NCBI GenBank assembly: GCA_965207565.1 | Contig: CBDBMQ010000024.1 | Location: forward strand, 124,001-188,000 | Origin: Bin80 sp965207565 | Lineage (GTDB): Bacteria; Bacteroidota; Rhodothermia; Rhodothermales; Bin80 | Direction: 5' to 3' | Length of the DNA: 64,000 nt | Shown: positions 18,303 to 27,140 of the stretch, one piece after another | How the letters are laid out: each line of letters starts with the position of its first letter | How positions within the stretch are numbered: position 1 is the stretch's first letter | Program-made: the position numbers and the translations under genes | Notes under the pieces: generated by a model | Databases searched by the model: none | What the model was told of the DNA's origin: nothing | The model's input: only the letters and a program-made list of their open reading frames with translations

Positions 18303-19259
18303 ATGAACTCTCACCATTTTTCTACTCCAGAGTCTACTCCACGAGGTAGTACTTCGTCTCAGGAACTCCACTTGGAGCTTGTACGCCATTACGCGGATGT
18401 GCTGCGAATGTTGACCGAGCGTATTCCCGCCCCTGATCTGCCCGCTACGCCTACACCACCACCGGTACAGGAGACTCCCGAGGCCCGATTGGAGGAAACT
18501 CCTGCGTCCTGGGAGGAGGCGTCTGGATACCTGCATGCTCGTGATTTCAGACGAGAAGAGGTGGTGCACCTGTGGTTGCAGTTCTGCTACGTGCTGGGCA
18601 CCCATGTGCTGGTCGGTTTAGCCGTTACGATCCAGGGTTACCGGCGTATCGCGGGGGTAATTGAAAGCACGCCGCAGGACCAGGAATGTATGGAAGGATT
18701 TCTATATGACCTGGATGCCCGTGGGTTGTCTGCCGATCGGAGGTTGTTGTGTACGGTGCCTGGTGGAGTTGCCCTGCCCAATGCCGCACGCACGGTTTGG
18801 GGGACTCGTGTAGCTCTGCAGCGCTGTCTCAACACAACGATGGCCGAGGTGGTGAATGGATTGGCGGAGGTGGACGCGAGGCGGTTTAGACATCGCCTGC
18901 AACATGCATGGCATACGTGTGATGCCGCGCAGACGCAACAGGCATTGGAGGAGATTGCCAGAGACCTGGATCAGGAGAATCGGTCAGTTGCGCGCGTGTT
19001 GCGGCAACATATGGATCAAACCGTAACCCTGCAACAAACCGGTATGCTGCCCCAGATCGACCGGGGACTGCGCGTATTGAGCTATCTGAATACGCTGATG
19101 TCCCGGGTTCGTCCCGTGATTCCTGCCGGTCCGGCCCATCAACGTGTCCCGCGTCTGTGTGCTGGATTGCTGGAGCTTGAACCCCAGCTGCGCCGTGTAG
19201 CTCATGCTACGTATCTTCCTGCATTACGCAAGTCTCTCACTACCCTTCATGCAAACTAA
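18303..19259 (+). CDS. Catalytically dead paralogue of the mutator-family transposase
   Basis: 318 residues from ATG 18303. The N-terminal about 85 residues are low-complexity (Pro/Glu/Thr rich). From about residue 80 it aligns without gaps to the transposase encoded next to it: TIQGYRRIAGVIEST matches TVTGEKLILGVTESS, YDLDARGL matches LDLIQRGF, ALEEIARDLDQE matches ALAKIEEELEQE. Each catalytic residue of the DDE triad is replaced: Asp to Gln in the DGKTL motif, Asp to Pro in the LIDGAKGL motif (here TVPGGVAL), and Glu to Asn in the TIENVNS motif (here YLNTLMS). The reading frame is intact, which argues against simple decay. It lies 10 bp before the transposase start. A regulatory or structural subunit role is inferred. 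Confidence 0.8.
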   Translation: MNSHHFSTPESTPRGSTSSQELHLELVRHYADVLRMLTERIPAPDLPATPTPPPVQETPEARLEETPASWEEASGYLHARDFRREEVVHLWLQFCYVLGTHVLVGLAVTIQGYRRIAGVIESTPQDQECMEGFLYDLDARGLSADRRLLCTVPGGVALPNAARTVWGTRVALQRCLNTTMAEVVNGLAEVDARRFRHRLQHAWHTCDAAQTQQALEEIARDLDQENRSVARVLRQHMDQTVTLQQTGMLPQIDRGLRVLSYLNTLMSRVRPVIPAGPAHQRVPRLCAGLLELEPQLRRVAHATYLPALRKSLTTLHAN

Positions 19260-20132
19260 TCATCCAATCATGCCTATCAACGCCAAACCCCAAAACCATG
19301 AAGAACCCCTGACCTATGAGCAATGGTCGTGCCAATATCCCGAATATTCAGCTGCATTGCTTCAATCGGAGCGGAATTCCGCGGATATTCTTGAGTTGGC
19401 CTGTATGCTCATTGACCCATAATATTCATCTTAGTTTAGAAGTTTCGTATTGATCAACGTACGGGGAGCCTTCCCCTGCCATATTCGTTCTATTCATTGG
19501 GCGATTTACCCCGTTTTTCGTGGATTTTGATCGAATAAACCCGTGTTTTCGTCCTGAATCAAGTCTCCCGACCTGTTTAAGAATCATCTACTCATTTCAC
19601 CCTGAAGGTGATCCCATGTCCCAGTCTTCTGAGCCTCTTTTTGTGCTTCCCTTCAACCAGTCAATTCGGATCAAATCGGCTAGTCGCAACCATACGACTT
19701 CGGACGCGGGCGCATTTTTGTTGCGGTCGGTGATTGATCGAACCGGAATCCTCGACTTTTTGACCGATCGACTGCACGATCCTCGGGATCCACAGCGTAC
19801 CCGCTATCCTTTGTCTGAATTGCTTTTGCAGTGGCTGCTTCAGTTGATGCAGGGCCGGAGTTCGTTGTGGACGGATGCGCTCAGTCGGGATGCGGCCTTT
19901 AGTGTGTCCACCAGCACGAGTCGGACTCCCTACCATTTTACCAAATCTAAAACGGGTTAATTTCGATTTATTTTACATTTTTTCGAGAATCTGTCTCATT
20001 AAGTGATACTTACGGGATTTGTCGGCGAAATTTTTCGTTGAAATCTGTAATTTCCGCACCGTTCTTTCTTGATTTTTTCATTCCACCGCCATGAGTTCTT
20101 CTGAACCTGAGGACAATTGGTGGAGCAATTCA

Positions 20133-21419
20133 TTAGGCGGCGGCGGTTCTACGACTGGGGTCAAAGAGTGTCCGGTCGCGAAGCATCACACAGGCGATGG
20201 CCAAGAGTCGATCAGCAACGGATCGCAGAGCTCGGCCGTGGCTATGTCCTCGCTTACGTAGGGCATCGTACTTTGCTCTGCTGATGGGATCATGCTGAAT
20301 GGCCACTCTGCTCCAGTGGTATACTGCATTACCCAAGCGGGCTTGGCAGGCTTTTCTTCGAACGACCTTCCACGATTTCCCAGAACGTTTCGTCACGGGT
20401 GCCACCCCACACAAACATCGTAGGGCTCGATAGTCTTGCTCACTGAGCAATCCATAGGCCTCCGAGATGAGCGCAGCCAGGACCGTTGGTCCCATGCCTG
20501 GAATGGATAACAGGATCTCCACATCGCTCAAGGGTTTTTCCTCGGAGGATGTTTTCTTCTCTTGGTTCAAAGCGCAGTTTGAAGTAGCTGGGCTCTGAGC
20601 ATCGTTGAGCGAATCAAGGATCGTTTTCATGGCTTGTTTCGCTTCGCTGATCTGCCGTTCAAGCAGTTCAAGCTGCTGCAGATGAATTCGGATGCTGGCC
20701 GTTGCCGCCTCAACGACACCCGCTGCAACGCGGATGGGTTGGGTTCGCAGGTGGGTTAGAACCTGCTCCGCATTCAAACGCCGTATACGGTGTTTTTTCA
20801 GCACCTTTGTCACAGAACTAAGATGAACCCGGCGAGCACGCTTAGGCGTGAGAATGAGTTTCCAGAGGTCTCGGAGCGCTGGCGAATACAATGCAAACCC
20901 GAGCGTGAGGAACTGTGGGAAATAACGCCAGAATTGGGTTCGGATCTGGTGGGTGAGGCGAGTACGCTGGGTCGTCAGTTCCTGGTTCATCCGTGACCAC
21001 TCACGCAGCTGGACAATCTTGGGATCCATTGGATTCAGTTCCCGAAAGCATCCTATATCAGTCCGGAGGGCATCGGCGATGACGCGGGCATCTCGGCGGT
21101 CATCTTTGGCCCCTGCCGGCGATAACCGATCTCGAAATCGGTCTGCTTGTTTGGGATTGATGGAAAAGACGTGAAACCCTCGCTCCAACAGAGTGTCCAC
21201 AACGGGACCGTGCGGAACCTCAATGCCGACTGCAATCTTATCTGCAGCGCAGCCTGCGCGGTCAAGGATCCAATCTGCCAGCTGTTGGAGGCCTTCTCCA
21301 GAATGAGAAAACACCTTCTCACCTAGAAGAATGCCCTCCAAGGTCAGGATGCAGACTTGGTGAAACTGAGAACCCCAGTCCGCACCAATAAAGATGGTGA
21401 ATCTAGATTTTATAGACAT
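20133..21419 (-). CDS. IS110-family transposase (DEDD/RuvC-like with C-terminal serine domain)
   Basis: 428 residues, intact. The N-terminal RuvC-like domain shows Asp14 in FIGADWGS, Glu67 in GIEVPHG and Asp106/107/110 in GAKDDRRDAR, the DEDD set of IS110 enzymes. The C-terminal transposase-20 domain has SIPGMGPTVLAALISEAYG and the CGVAPVTKRSGKS motif, which contains the catalytic serine region. IS110 transposases recombine DNA guided by a bridge RNA encoded in the element end; see 21470-21600. This is the only transposase of the nested set that looks functional. Confidence 0.93.
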   Translation of the reverse strand: MSIKSRFTIFIGADWGSQFHQVCILTLEGILLGEKVFSHSGEGLQQLADWILDRAGCAADKIAVGIEVPHGPVVDTLLERGFHVFSINPKQADRFRDRLSPAGAKDDRRDARVIADALRTDIGCFRELNPMDPKIVQLREWSRMNQELTTQRTRLTHQIRTQFWRYFPQFLTLGFALYSPALRDLWKLILTPKRARRVHLSSVTKVLKKHRIRRLNAEQVLTHLRTQPIRVAAGVVEAATASIRIHLQQLELLERQISEAKQAMKTILDSLNDAQSPATSNCALNQEKKTSSEEKPLSDVEILLSIPGMGPTVLAALISEAYGLLSEQDYRALRCLCGVAPVTKRSGKSWKVVRRKACQARLGNAVYHWSRVAIQHDPISRAKYDALRKRGHSHGRALRSVADRLLAIACVMLRDRTLFDPSRRTAAA

Positions 21420-21469
21420 GATTTGAGTATCTTTAAGGTTAGAAGATTGCGGGTCGCCGTGACGTTCCG

Positions 21470-21600
21470 TCTGTCCCTGTATCGGTGCTCAATGGCACTA
21501 ACTCCCTACTGGACGTGGATCACGGTACTCCCTGGGGCACAGATCCGACTCAGGCGTTCAAGACGCAGGGGCGATTTGGTTGCTCCCAGGGAGTTACCCG
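21470..21600 (-). ncRNA. Candidate bridge RNA of the IS110 element
   Basis: The region upstream of the IS110 transposase is non-coding and rich in short inverted repeats such as ACTCCCTGGG/CTCCCAGGGAG. It contains GACTCAG at 21547-21553, identical to the rebuilt target GGACTCAGTTAA. It also contains ACTCCCTAC at 21501-21509, identical to the circular donor junction GGACTCCCTACC. On the minus-strand RNA the target-like segment comes first and the donor-like segment second, the order described for IS110-type bridge RNAs. Exact ends and fold are not determined. Confidence 0.5.
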
Positions 21601-24450
21601 CATTTACATGATGCAAAACAAAAGCTGTTGTTTTGTAAATCTAAAAAACCCGACCGTATAGCAACTCAAAACATTCAGCTATACTGCCGATTTTTTATTT
21701 TATGATTTTACAAAATTGGACTCAGTTAAACATCACCTATAAGATACAGGGGTGATGGGGTGGTCGGATCGGATCGTACGTTGGCATCGCAGCCCACCAT
21801 GTCCCGCTTGGTGGGTCTGCTCGGCATGGTTAAGAATCTGGTTCACTTGAAGGCAGCGCTTCTGAAGGTGGGGATGGAGTATATGCTGGTTCAAAACGGT
21901 GGACGGCGGCGCGATGAAGTGGTCATTGATGTGGATGCGATGCCCATGGACGCACACGGCAACCAGCTTGGCAGCAAGTATCATGGGCATTATAAGCGAA
22001 CCATCTTCCTTCCCCTGATTGCTTCGTGCGGGGAGACCGGGGATGTGCTCGGGGCGCAATTGCGCCCCGGAACTCAGCGCGAGGTCACCGATTGCGAGGA
22101 CTTCATCGTTCCCATCGCCCATGCGGTGCGCCAGCATGTCGCCGACCAGGTCATTGTCCGTATGGACGCCGGCTTCAATAGTGGTGCGTTGTGTGCACGA
22201 CTGGAGACCGAAAATATTGGCTATCTCATGCGTCTACGCAAGAACAAGACACTGGAGAAAATGGCCGCAAAGTACGTGAAGGATCGCCCGGTGGAGGATA
22301 TGACCTGCATTGAGTTGACGTATGGTGCGCAGTCGTGGGAATGTACTCGTCGGGTGGTATTGGTGATCAAGTCGCGTCCTGGAGAGCTCTATGACAGGGT
22401 CTATTTTTTGGTGACCAATCTTGACGCAAAGATGTATCCAGGGCAGAAGTTGGTCCCCATGTACAGTCAACGCGGGAAGGCGGAGATGCATCAGGGCGAG
22501 ATGAAAATCTCCAGCAGCGCATCATTGTCGTCCTCTCCACGCCCCAAGTCGCATTACCGTCAGAGACCGATTGAGCGTACATACGAAGTGGATCCAGATG
22601 CGGAGGTCGGCGCAGAGAATGATGTGCGCCTTCAGATCTTCATGCTGGTCTACCAGATTCTTCACATCAGTCGATGCAACTTGCATAGTCCGCCTCCATC
22701 GTTGGATGAGACGCCATCGTCTGAAAAGACTCCACCGGCGTCGACGCAATGTGCCGAGGGGCTGTGCTGGACGAATCAACGGGGGGCGCCGTGGAGACTG
22801 ACTCCCCGGATCTCGATAGGGAAGAATCTCACATGCACATTCGCCTCTTCCGACTGTGTGTGCTGAAGGTCGGTGCAACCATGGCACGTCATGGCCGCTA
22901 TGTAACCTTTTATATCGCCCAGTCAGCAGTGCAGGCCTGGGAGCGTTTCTTGAAACACTTTCAGCAGTTGCAATGGCATACCGTACCGGAATACTGAAGC
23001 TGAGACTTTCCGCTACACCCGGAATTCGTGCCTGCTTCGGGCCGGACTCCGATGCGAACATCCTCCCCAGAGGTGATTCTTGGAACGAGTGTGGAGCGAA
23101 ATGTGCCTCCCTGTAGGACTGGACTGCACATGAGGAATGGGTAGACATGAAATCTACCTCAATCAACCCGGAAAATATGCGAGAATGACCTTGTGGGTCG
23201 CCCCAATCGTGAAGGCAAACTCGCAAATTCCGTCTCACACAGGAAATCCTGACTCCTCACAATCAAAAACGCACTTTGTAGCCTTGGGAAAATTCGTGAT
23301 GAATAATATGGGATTGAGGCAGACGTCACGGCCTATTGCGGGCAACCCCGCAGGCGTGAGGGGAGGAAGTATCAACGTTGGGGCAGCAATCCTGTCTCCA
23401 TCTGTCTGGACGCAGCACGGGTCAAGATCTCAGTGCCGCGTGTGCGCAACCAGGAGACGAACAAAGAACAACCGCTGAAGACCTATCAAGCCCTCCACAA
23501 AAGGCAGGGGGCGTTTTTGGCAAAGCTGATCAAGCGACTGCTGTTGGGACTTTCTCAACGCAGTTACAACGAGACGGCCGCAGAAGCGGCCGAGAGTTTC
23601 GGGTTGAGCGCCAGTTCTGTGGGCCGGAGATTTGTTGCGGAGACAGCCAAATCCCTGGAGGAATTCATGAATCGCCGGTTTGATGATCAGACGTTTATCG
23701 CCATCTCGCTGGATGGAAAGACGTTGCGCGGTCGCCAAATGATCCTGTGTCGGGGAATTACGGTGACCGGCGAGAAGTTGATTCTGGGAGTTACGGAATC
23801 CAGTACAGAAAACCATGAGAGTGTTCGGACTTTGCTGCTTGATCTGATCCAGCGCGGCTTCCGGCATATCGGACACCTGTTGGTGCTTATCGATGGCGCC
23901 AAGGGGCTACGCAAGAGTGTCCAGGACGTATTTGGTGCGCAGGCCTTAATCCAACGGTATCAATGGCACAAGCAGGAAAACGTAGCGCGTCACATCAAAG
24001 AGGAGTCGGGCAAAAAGCGGGTAAAAGCAAAGATGGAGGCGGCCTACGCACAACCCACTTACGCGCAGGCCAAACGCGCACTTGCGAAAATCGAAGAGGA
24101 GCTTGAACAAGAATCCGCGCGCGCAGCAGCCAGTCTGCGAGAGGGGATGGAAGAAACGTTGACGCTGCACAAACTGGGGGTAGCCGAGCCACTTCGCAAT
24201 AGCCTAAGAACCACCAATACGATTGAAAACGTGAACAGTCTTCTGGCACATGGTACGCGTAATGTCAAACGATGGTCGAACTCACACCAACGTCAGCGAT
24301 GGATCGCGGCGGTCTGTCTGCACGCCGAAAAAAGACTCACGCAGATCCCCAACAACGCACAACTGAGAGCCTTGGTTCACAGGCTTGAACACTACCATGA
24401 ACCTGTAAATCGTTATCTTAAAACCTCACGTCACGCTCCCTTTTAGCCAA

Positions 24451-26661
24451 CTAACAATGGAGCATTCCCGCGTTCAGGGCGGATTTGATTTTGCTCTGTG
24501 AGAATGGAATGGGAGCTGGCTCTCCGGTACCCCAATCTGCAGAGCGAATACTCACCACATCGGGCTTGATGATCTTTTTCTCTGCAAAATATCTGGCCGT
24601 TCCCAGTAAAGACAGGCGGTGAGTAAAGACAATGACTTGCTTATCCTGAGACAACTTGATCAGCCTTTGAATCATGGCCTCTTCATAGCTTTGGTCAAGC
24701 GAGGATATTGGATCGTCAAATATAACCGGGGCCTGGCTACTCTTGCCGGTGACATCAGCCAAAAAAGCTGCAATGGAAACGATCCGATTTTCTCCCTCGC
24801 TCAGGACATCGGCGAGACCACCTTGAGAGGCATTTCGAAGCTGAAGCTTATGAAGAACTCGGCCCTTGGAGACTCTTGATTTCACGAGTTCAACCTTCAC
24901 CTGAGACGCACCAAGCGCCTTGAGCTCCGCATTGAACCTTTTCACGAACGCATCCGTGATCAAGGCTTGTGCTATCTCCCCTTTCTTTCTTGATAACGCT
25001 GTCGTATCAGCAGATTTTCTAGCTTCCTTGATCTGATTCAGCAGCTTCAATCGGTTGACTTCTTCTTCAATGACGGTGCGGTGCTCAGACAACCACTTTC
25101 TGACCTGTAGGCTGTTTATATTTTTCTTGATTTCGTCTCGATTATCGCTTTTGGCGTCTTGGTCATATCCTACCGCGAGTTCACCAAGGCTCTTCGAGTG
25201 GGCATTGGCTTCTTCAATCCATTTCGGTGAGGGCGGAGGATCGGGAATGGCTTCTTCGGAATCAACCCCAAGAAGTTGGTCTTTCCTAGCCTGCAATTGA
25301 GCAAAGAAATCCGTTACCTGGGTGGCAAATTCATCCTGTAAAATACCTGTCACATCAATACGTGTCTTCAGTGACTCCGATGGGGGTAGTGCCTCGATAG
25401 TTTGACTGGCGGTCTCATATTCCTTGGCCGCATCCGTTGCGGCTTTCTGTATCTTGCCCTTCACAAAATCTTCAAGGGAGACCAACCGCTCCTTGGCCTC
25501 ATGGGTCAAGGTCTGGTAGCACAAGACACAATGGGAACCATCAGAAACATTCGGGTATTCGGCTTCTTTGTAGGCAACCGATACGGAATAACTTCGGGCC
25601 GCTTCTCAAAACTCTTTCCAGACATCAGAGCCGATGCCGTCTAATTCGTTTCTGGAGGACATCTTCGCCGCTGCCGTATCTGCCGCTGTCTTTTTGAGGA
25701 TAGACTTCTTCTTAGAAGCAATGATCCGTCGATAATTCGCATCCGACAATTGCTCTAGATACTTTTGGGCGTCTTGGACCAGAGTGTCAATGTGCTGTTT
25801 CTGCTTTCTCAGCTGCTGCGCTTTTTCTGCCGGTGCCTGTTCGGCAAGGCGCTGTTGTAGCGTTTGCATCTCCGTCTCGTCAATGCTGCTGAATACGCAG
25901 TGCCTGCTGACGTCTTGAGGTTTTGTTTCCGCGCTTATGGCTTCATACCAGATGCCTTCTGGAGTTACCTTCCCGTCAGCCGGGATATTCGGCTTTCTAG
26001 ACTGATGCCGATTGCTCTCGGCATCCAGAGCTGATGCGACTTTTTCACATGTGAGGATAAGCGAACTGAAAAACGATAACTCCAGCGGCTCATAGCTCAC
26101 CTCACCTTCGCGGATGACAAAAACCTTGCCATGAGATGCATCAAAAATATCAATGCTCTTGAGGTCATCGAAGATACCTTGTCCTGACCACATACGACTG
26201 TCCAGAATGCCGTCCTGCTCAAACGAAATGCAGGCTTTTTGTACGACAGAGCCGGACTCATAAACATTGCGGTGAAGGGGACCCGTCTCGCGGGCTCCGC
26301 ATACATGTTTGAGGAGTCTGACGTAACCGGATTTCCCTGACCCATTGTTGCCATAGACAATCGTGATATTACTCCTACCAAATTCAAGTGGCTTTCTCGG
26401 AGCAAGGGCATTTACTCCTTCGACGTCACTGATTGAACATAAACGCAAGGTACCAGCAACGCCCTGGGAGAATACGCAAGTGGGAAATGAGCGGATCGTT
26501 TGGGGCAACTTCCCGTCAGCTTCCTGCTGGCATAGGGTTGCGAGTTTGGATACGTCTTTGTCAGTAAGTTCAGGCTGTTGAAGAAGCCGCGTCGCCGCAA
26601 TCTGGAGCCACTGGGGGCGCCCTGAAAACCATTGTGTCAGTGATGCCGATACGCCGTTCAT
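24451..26661 (-). pseudogene. AAA_13-like ATPase gene with an in-frame TGA and an IS-truncated 3' end
   Basis: From ATG 26661 (MNGVSASLTQW) the frame runs to a TGA at 25606-25608 (WKEF stop EAARSYS) and then continues in the same frame to 24451. The two parts form one protein of about 736 codons. The N-terminal part has Walker A VYGNNGSGKSGYV. The middle is a long coiled coil with CVLC (a CxxC, zinc-hook-like). The C-terminal part has the ABC signature LSEGENRIVS, Walker B PVIFDDPISSLD and THRLSLL. This architecture resembles large SMC-like AAA proteins found with restriction or anticodon-nuclease systems, but no nuclease motif is identified. The last codons and the stop come from the IS256-type end at 24454, so the real C-terminus is lost. 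Confidence 0.75.
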
Positions 26662-27071
26662 GTAATTCCCTTCCTCTCCATTTTTAGTGTTCCGATGTTT
26701 CGTCGTTCTTACGTCCTGACTTCAACCTGATTTCAATGCAAGAAATCGAGTACCACAGAACTCAGTAATTGTAATCTCCTCAAGCTGGATCATGACCTCC
26801 CCCGCTCATTAGGTTTTTCAAAGGCCATGACCAGGCCTCTGCTGTAGGATTGTTTTCGGCAATCATTTAAATATGAGTCCGCTGGATACACTCCTGAAGA
26901 TCTGAGAGCAGGTCATTGAGGATTTCTTCCTTGGTTGCGGACATGCGTTTCGTTTGAAGATTTGATCATCGGACATGGGGAGATCTCGGGTTTGATTTCC
27001 GAAACCATTCCTATCCCCCCGACCTCCATCTATGGATTGCAGTGATGGTTCACCACAGATCCCCCAAACCA
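26662..27071. other. Spacer with a 25-codon ORF
   Basis: No full gene is seen. On the minus strand, 26944-26867 encodes MSATKEEILNDLLSDLQECI and five more residues before TAA. It reads like a genuine N-terminus or a truncated gene, but nothing confirms translation. The promoter of the AAA gene should be in this interval. Confidence 0.4.
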
Positions 27072-27105
27072 AAAGCGCCCCGGTACCGAAGTACCGGGGC
27101 GCTTT
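27072..27105 (-). terminator. Strong rho-independent terminator of the giant T9SS protein gene
   Basis: AAAGCGCCCCGGTAC (27072-27086) and GTACCGGGGCGCTTT (27091-27105) form a perfect 15-bp stem. The 4-nt loop reads TTCG on the minus strand. The stem itself closes with a T-run. It lies 36 bp beyond the stop of the gene at 27141. Confidence 0.9.
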
Positions 27106-27140
27106 GTTGAAGCTTGAGTAGCTTGGCTACTCGGTGTGCT

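Larger units (their letters stand above)
19929..21723 (-). mobile_element. IS110-family element inserted in the IS1380 transposase
   Basis: The hexamer GGACTC occurs at both junctions (19923-19928 and 21718-21723); one copy belongs to the target and marks the recombination core. Removing 1795 bp rejoins the IS1380 transposase gene. There are no terminal inverted repeats, as expected for IS110. The transposase is on the minus strand, with a 298-bp non-coding region upstream of its start (21420-21717) and about 200 bp after its stop. Confidence 0.82.
19616..22997 (+). pseudogene. IS1380-family transposase, interrupted and frameshifted
   Basis: It starts at ATG 19616 (MSQSSEPLFVLPFNQSIRIK) with GAAGGTGA upstream as a ribosome-binding site. 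The N-terminal part runs to about 19928, where the IS110 is inserted. It resumes at 21724 and, after one extra G in a G-run near 21750, reads ASQPTMSRLVGL, DVDAMPMDAHG, RMDAGFNSG and RGKAEMHQGE, the expected catalytic region of IS1380 transposases. A second frame change between about 22690 and 22860 separates the last part, VLKVGATMARHGRYVTFYIA to VPEY at 22997. Thus it has one insertion and at least two indels and must be inactive. Confidence 0.8.
19416..23312 (+). mobile_element. IS1380-type element with 5-bp target duplication, interrupted by an IS110
   Basis: The ends are CCCATAATATTCATC (19416-19430) and its near-exact inverse GATGAATAATATGGG (23298-23312), one mismatch in 15. ATTGA directly flanks both sides (19411-19415 and 23313-23317), which fits a target-site duplication. 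The total is 3897 bp, of which about 1795 bp is the nested IS110, leaving about 2.1 kb for the IS itself. Orphan ends of the same family lie at 16516-16530 and 17559-17573. Confidence 0.88.
19270..24446 (+). pseudogene. IS256/mutator-type transposase split by an IS1380-type insertion
   Basis: The N-terminal part is 19270-19415 (MPINAKPQNHEEPL ... CMLI). The remainder is 23318-24446. Removing 19416-23312 and one copy of the duplicated ATTGA restores a single frame of 425 codons including the stop, reading ...CMLIEADVTAYCG.... The catalytic motifs are present in the downstream part: SLDGKTL, LLVLIDGAKGL and TTNTIENVNS, typical of mutator-family transposases that form a DDE active site. The gene ends inside the right inverted repeat. 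It is disrupted only by the insertion, so the disruption may be recent. Confidence 0.88.
18251..24454 (+). mobile_element. IS256-type (mutator) element with two transposase-like genes, interrupted by other ISs
   Basis: The left end at 18251-18273 begins TTAGTTGGTTAAAGGAAGCG. The right end, read inward from 24454, begins TTAGTTGGCTAAAAGGGAGC. They form 23/24-bp inverted repeats with two mismatches and one gap. Inside are a catalytically dead paralogue (18303-19259) and a mutator transposase (19270-24446), the latter split by an IS1380-type element. Without that insert the element would be about 2.3 kb. Its right end supplies the stop codon that truncates the AAA ATPase gene. No matching target duplication is visible; the left flank is disturbed by a group II intron 9 bp away. 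Confidence 0.8.
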
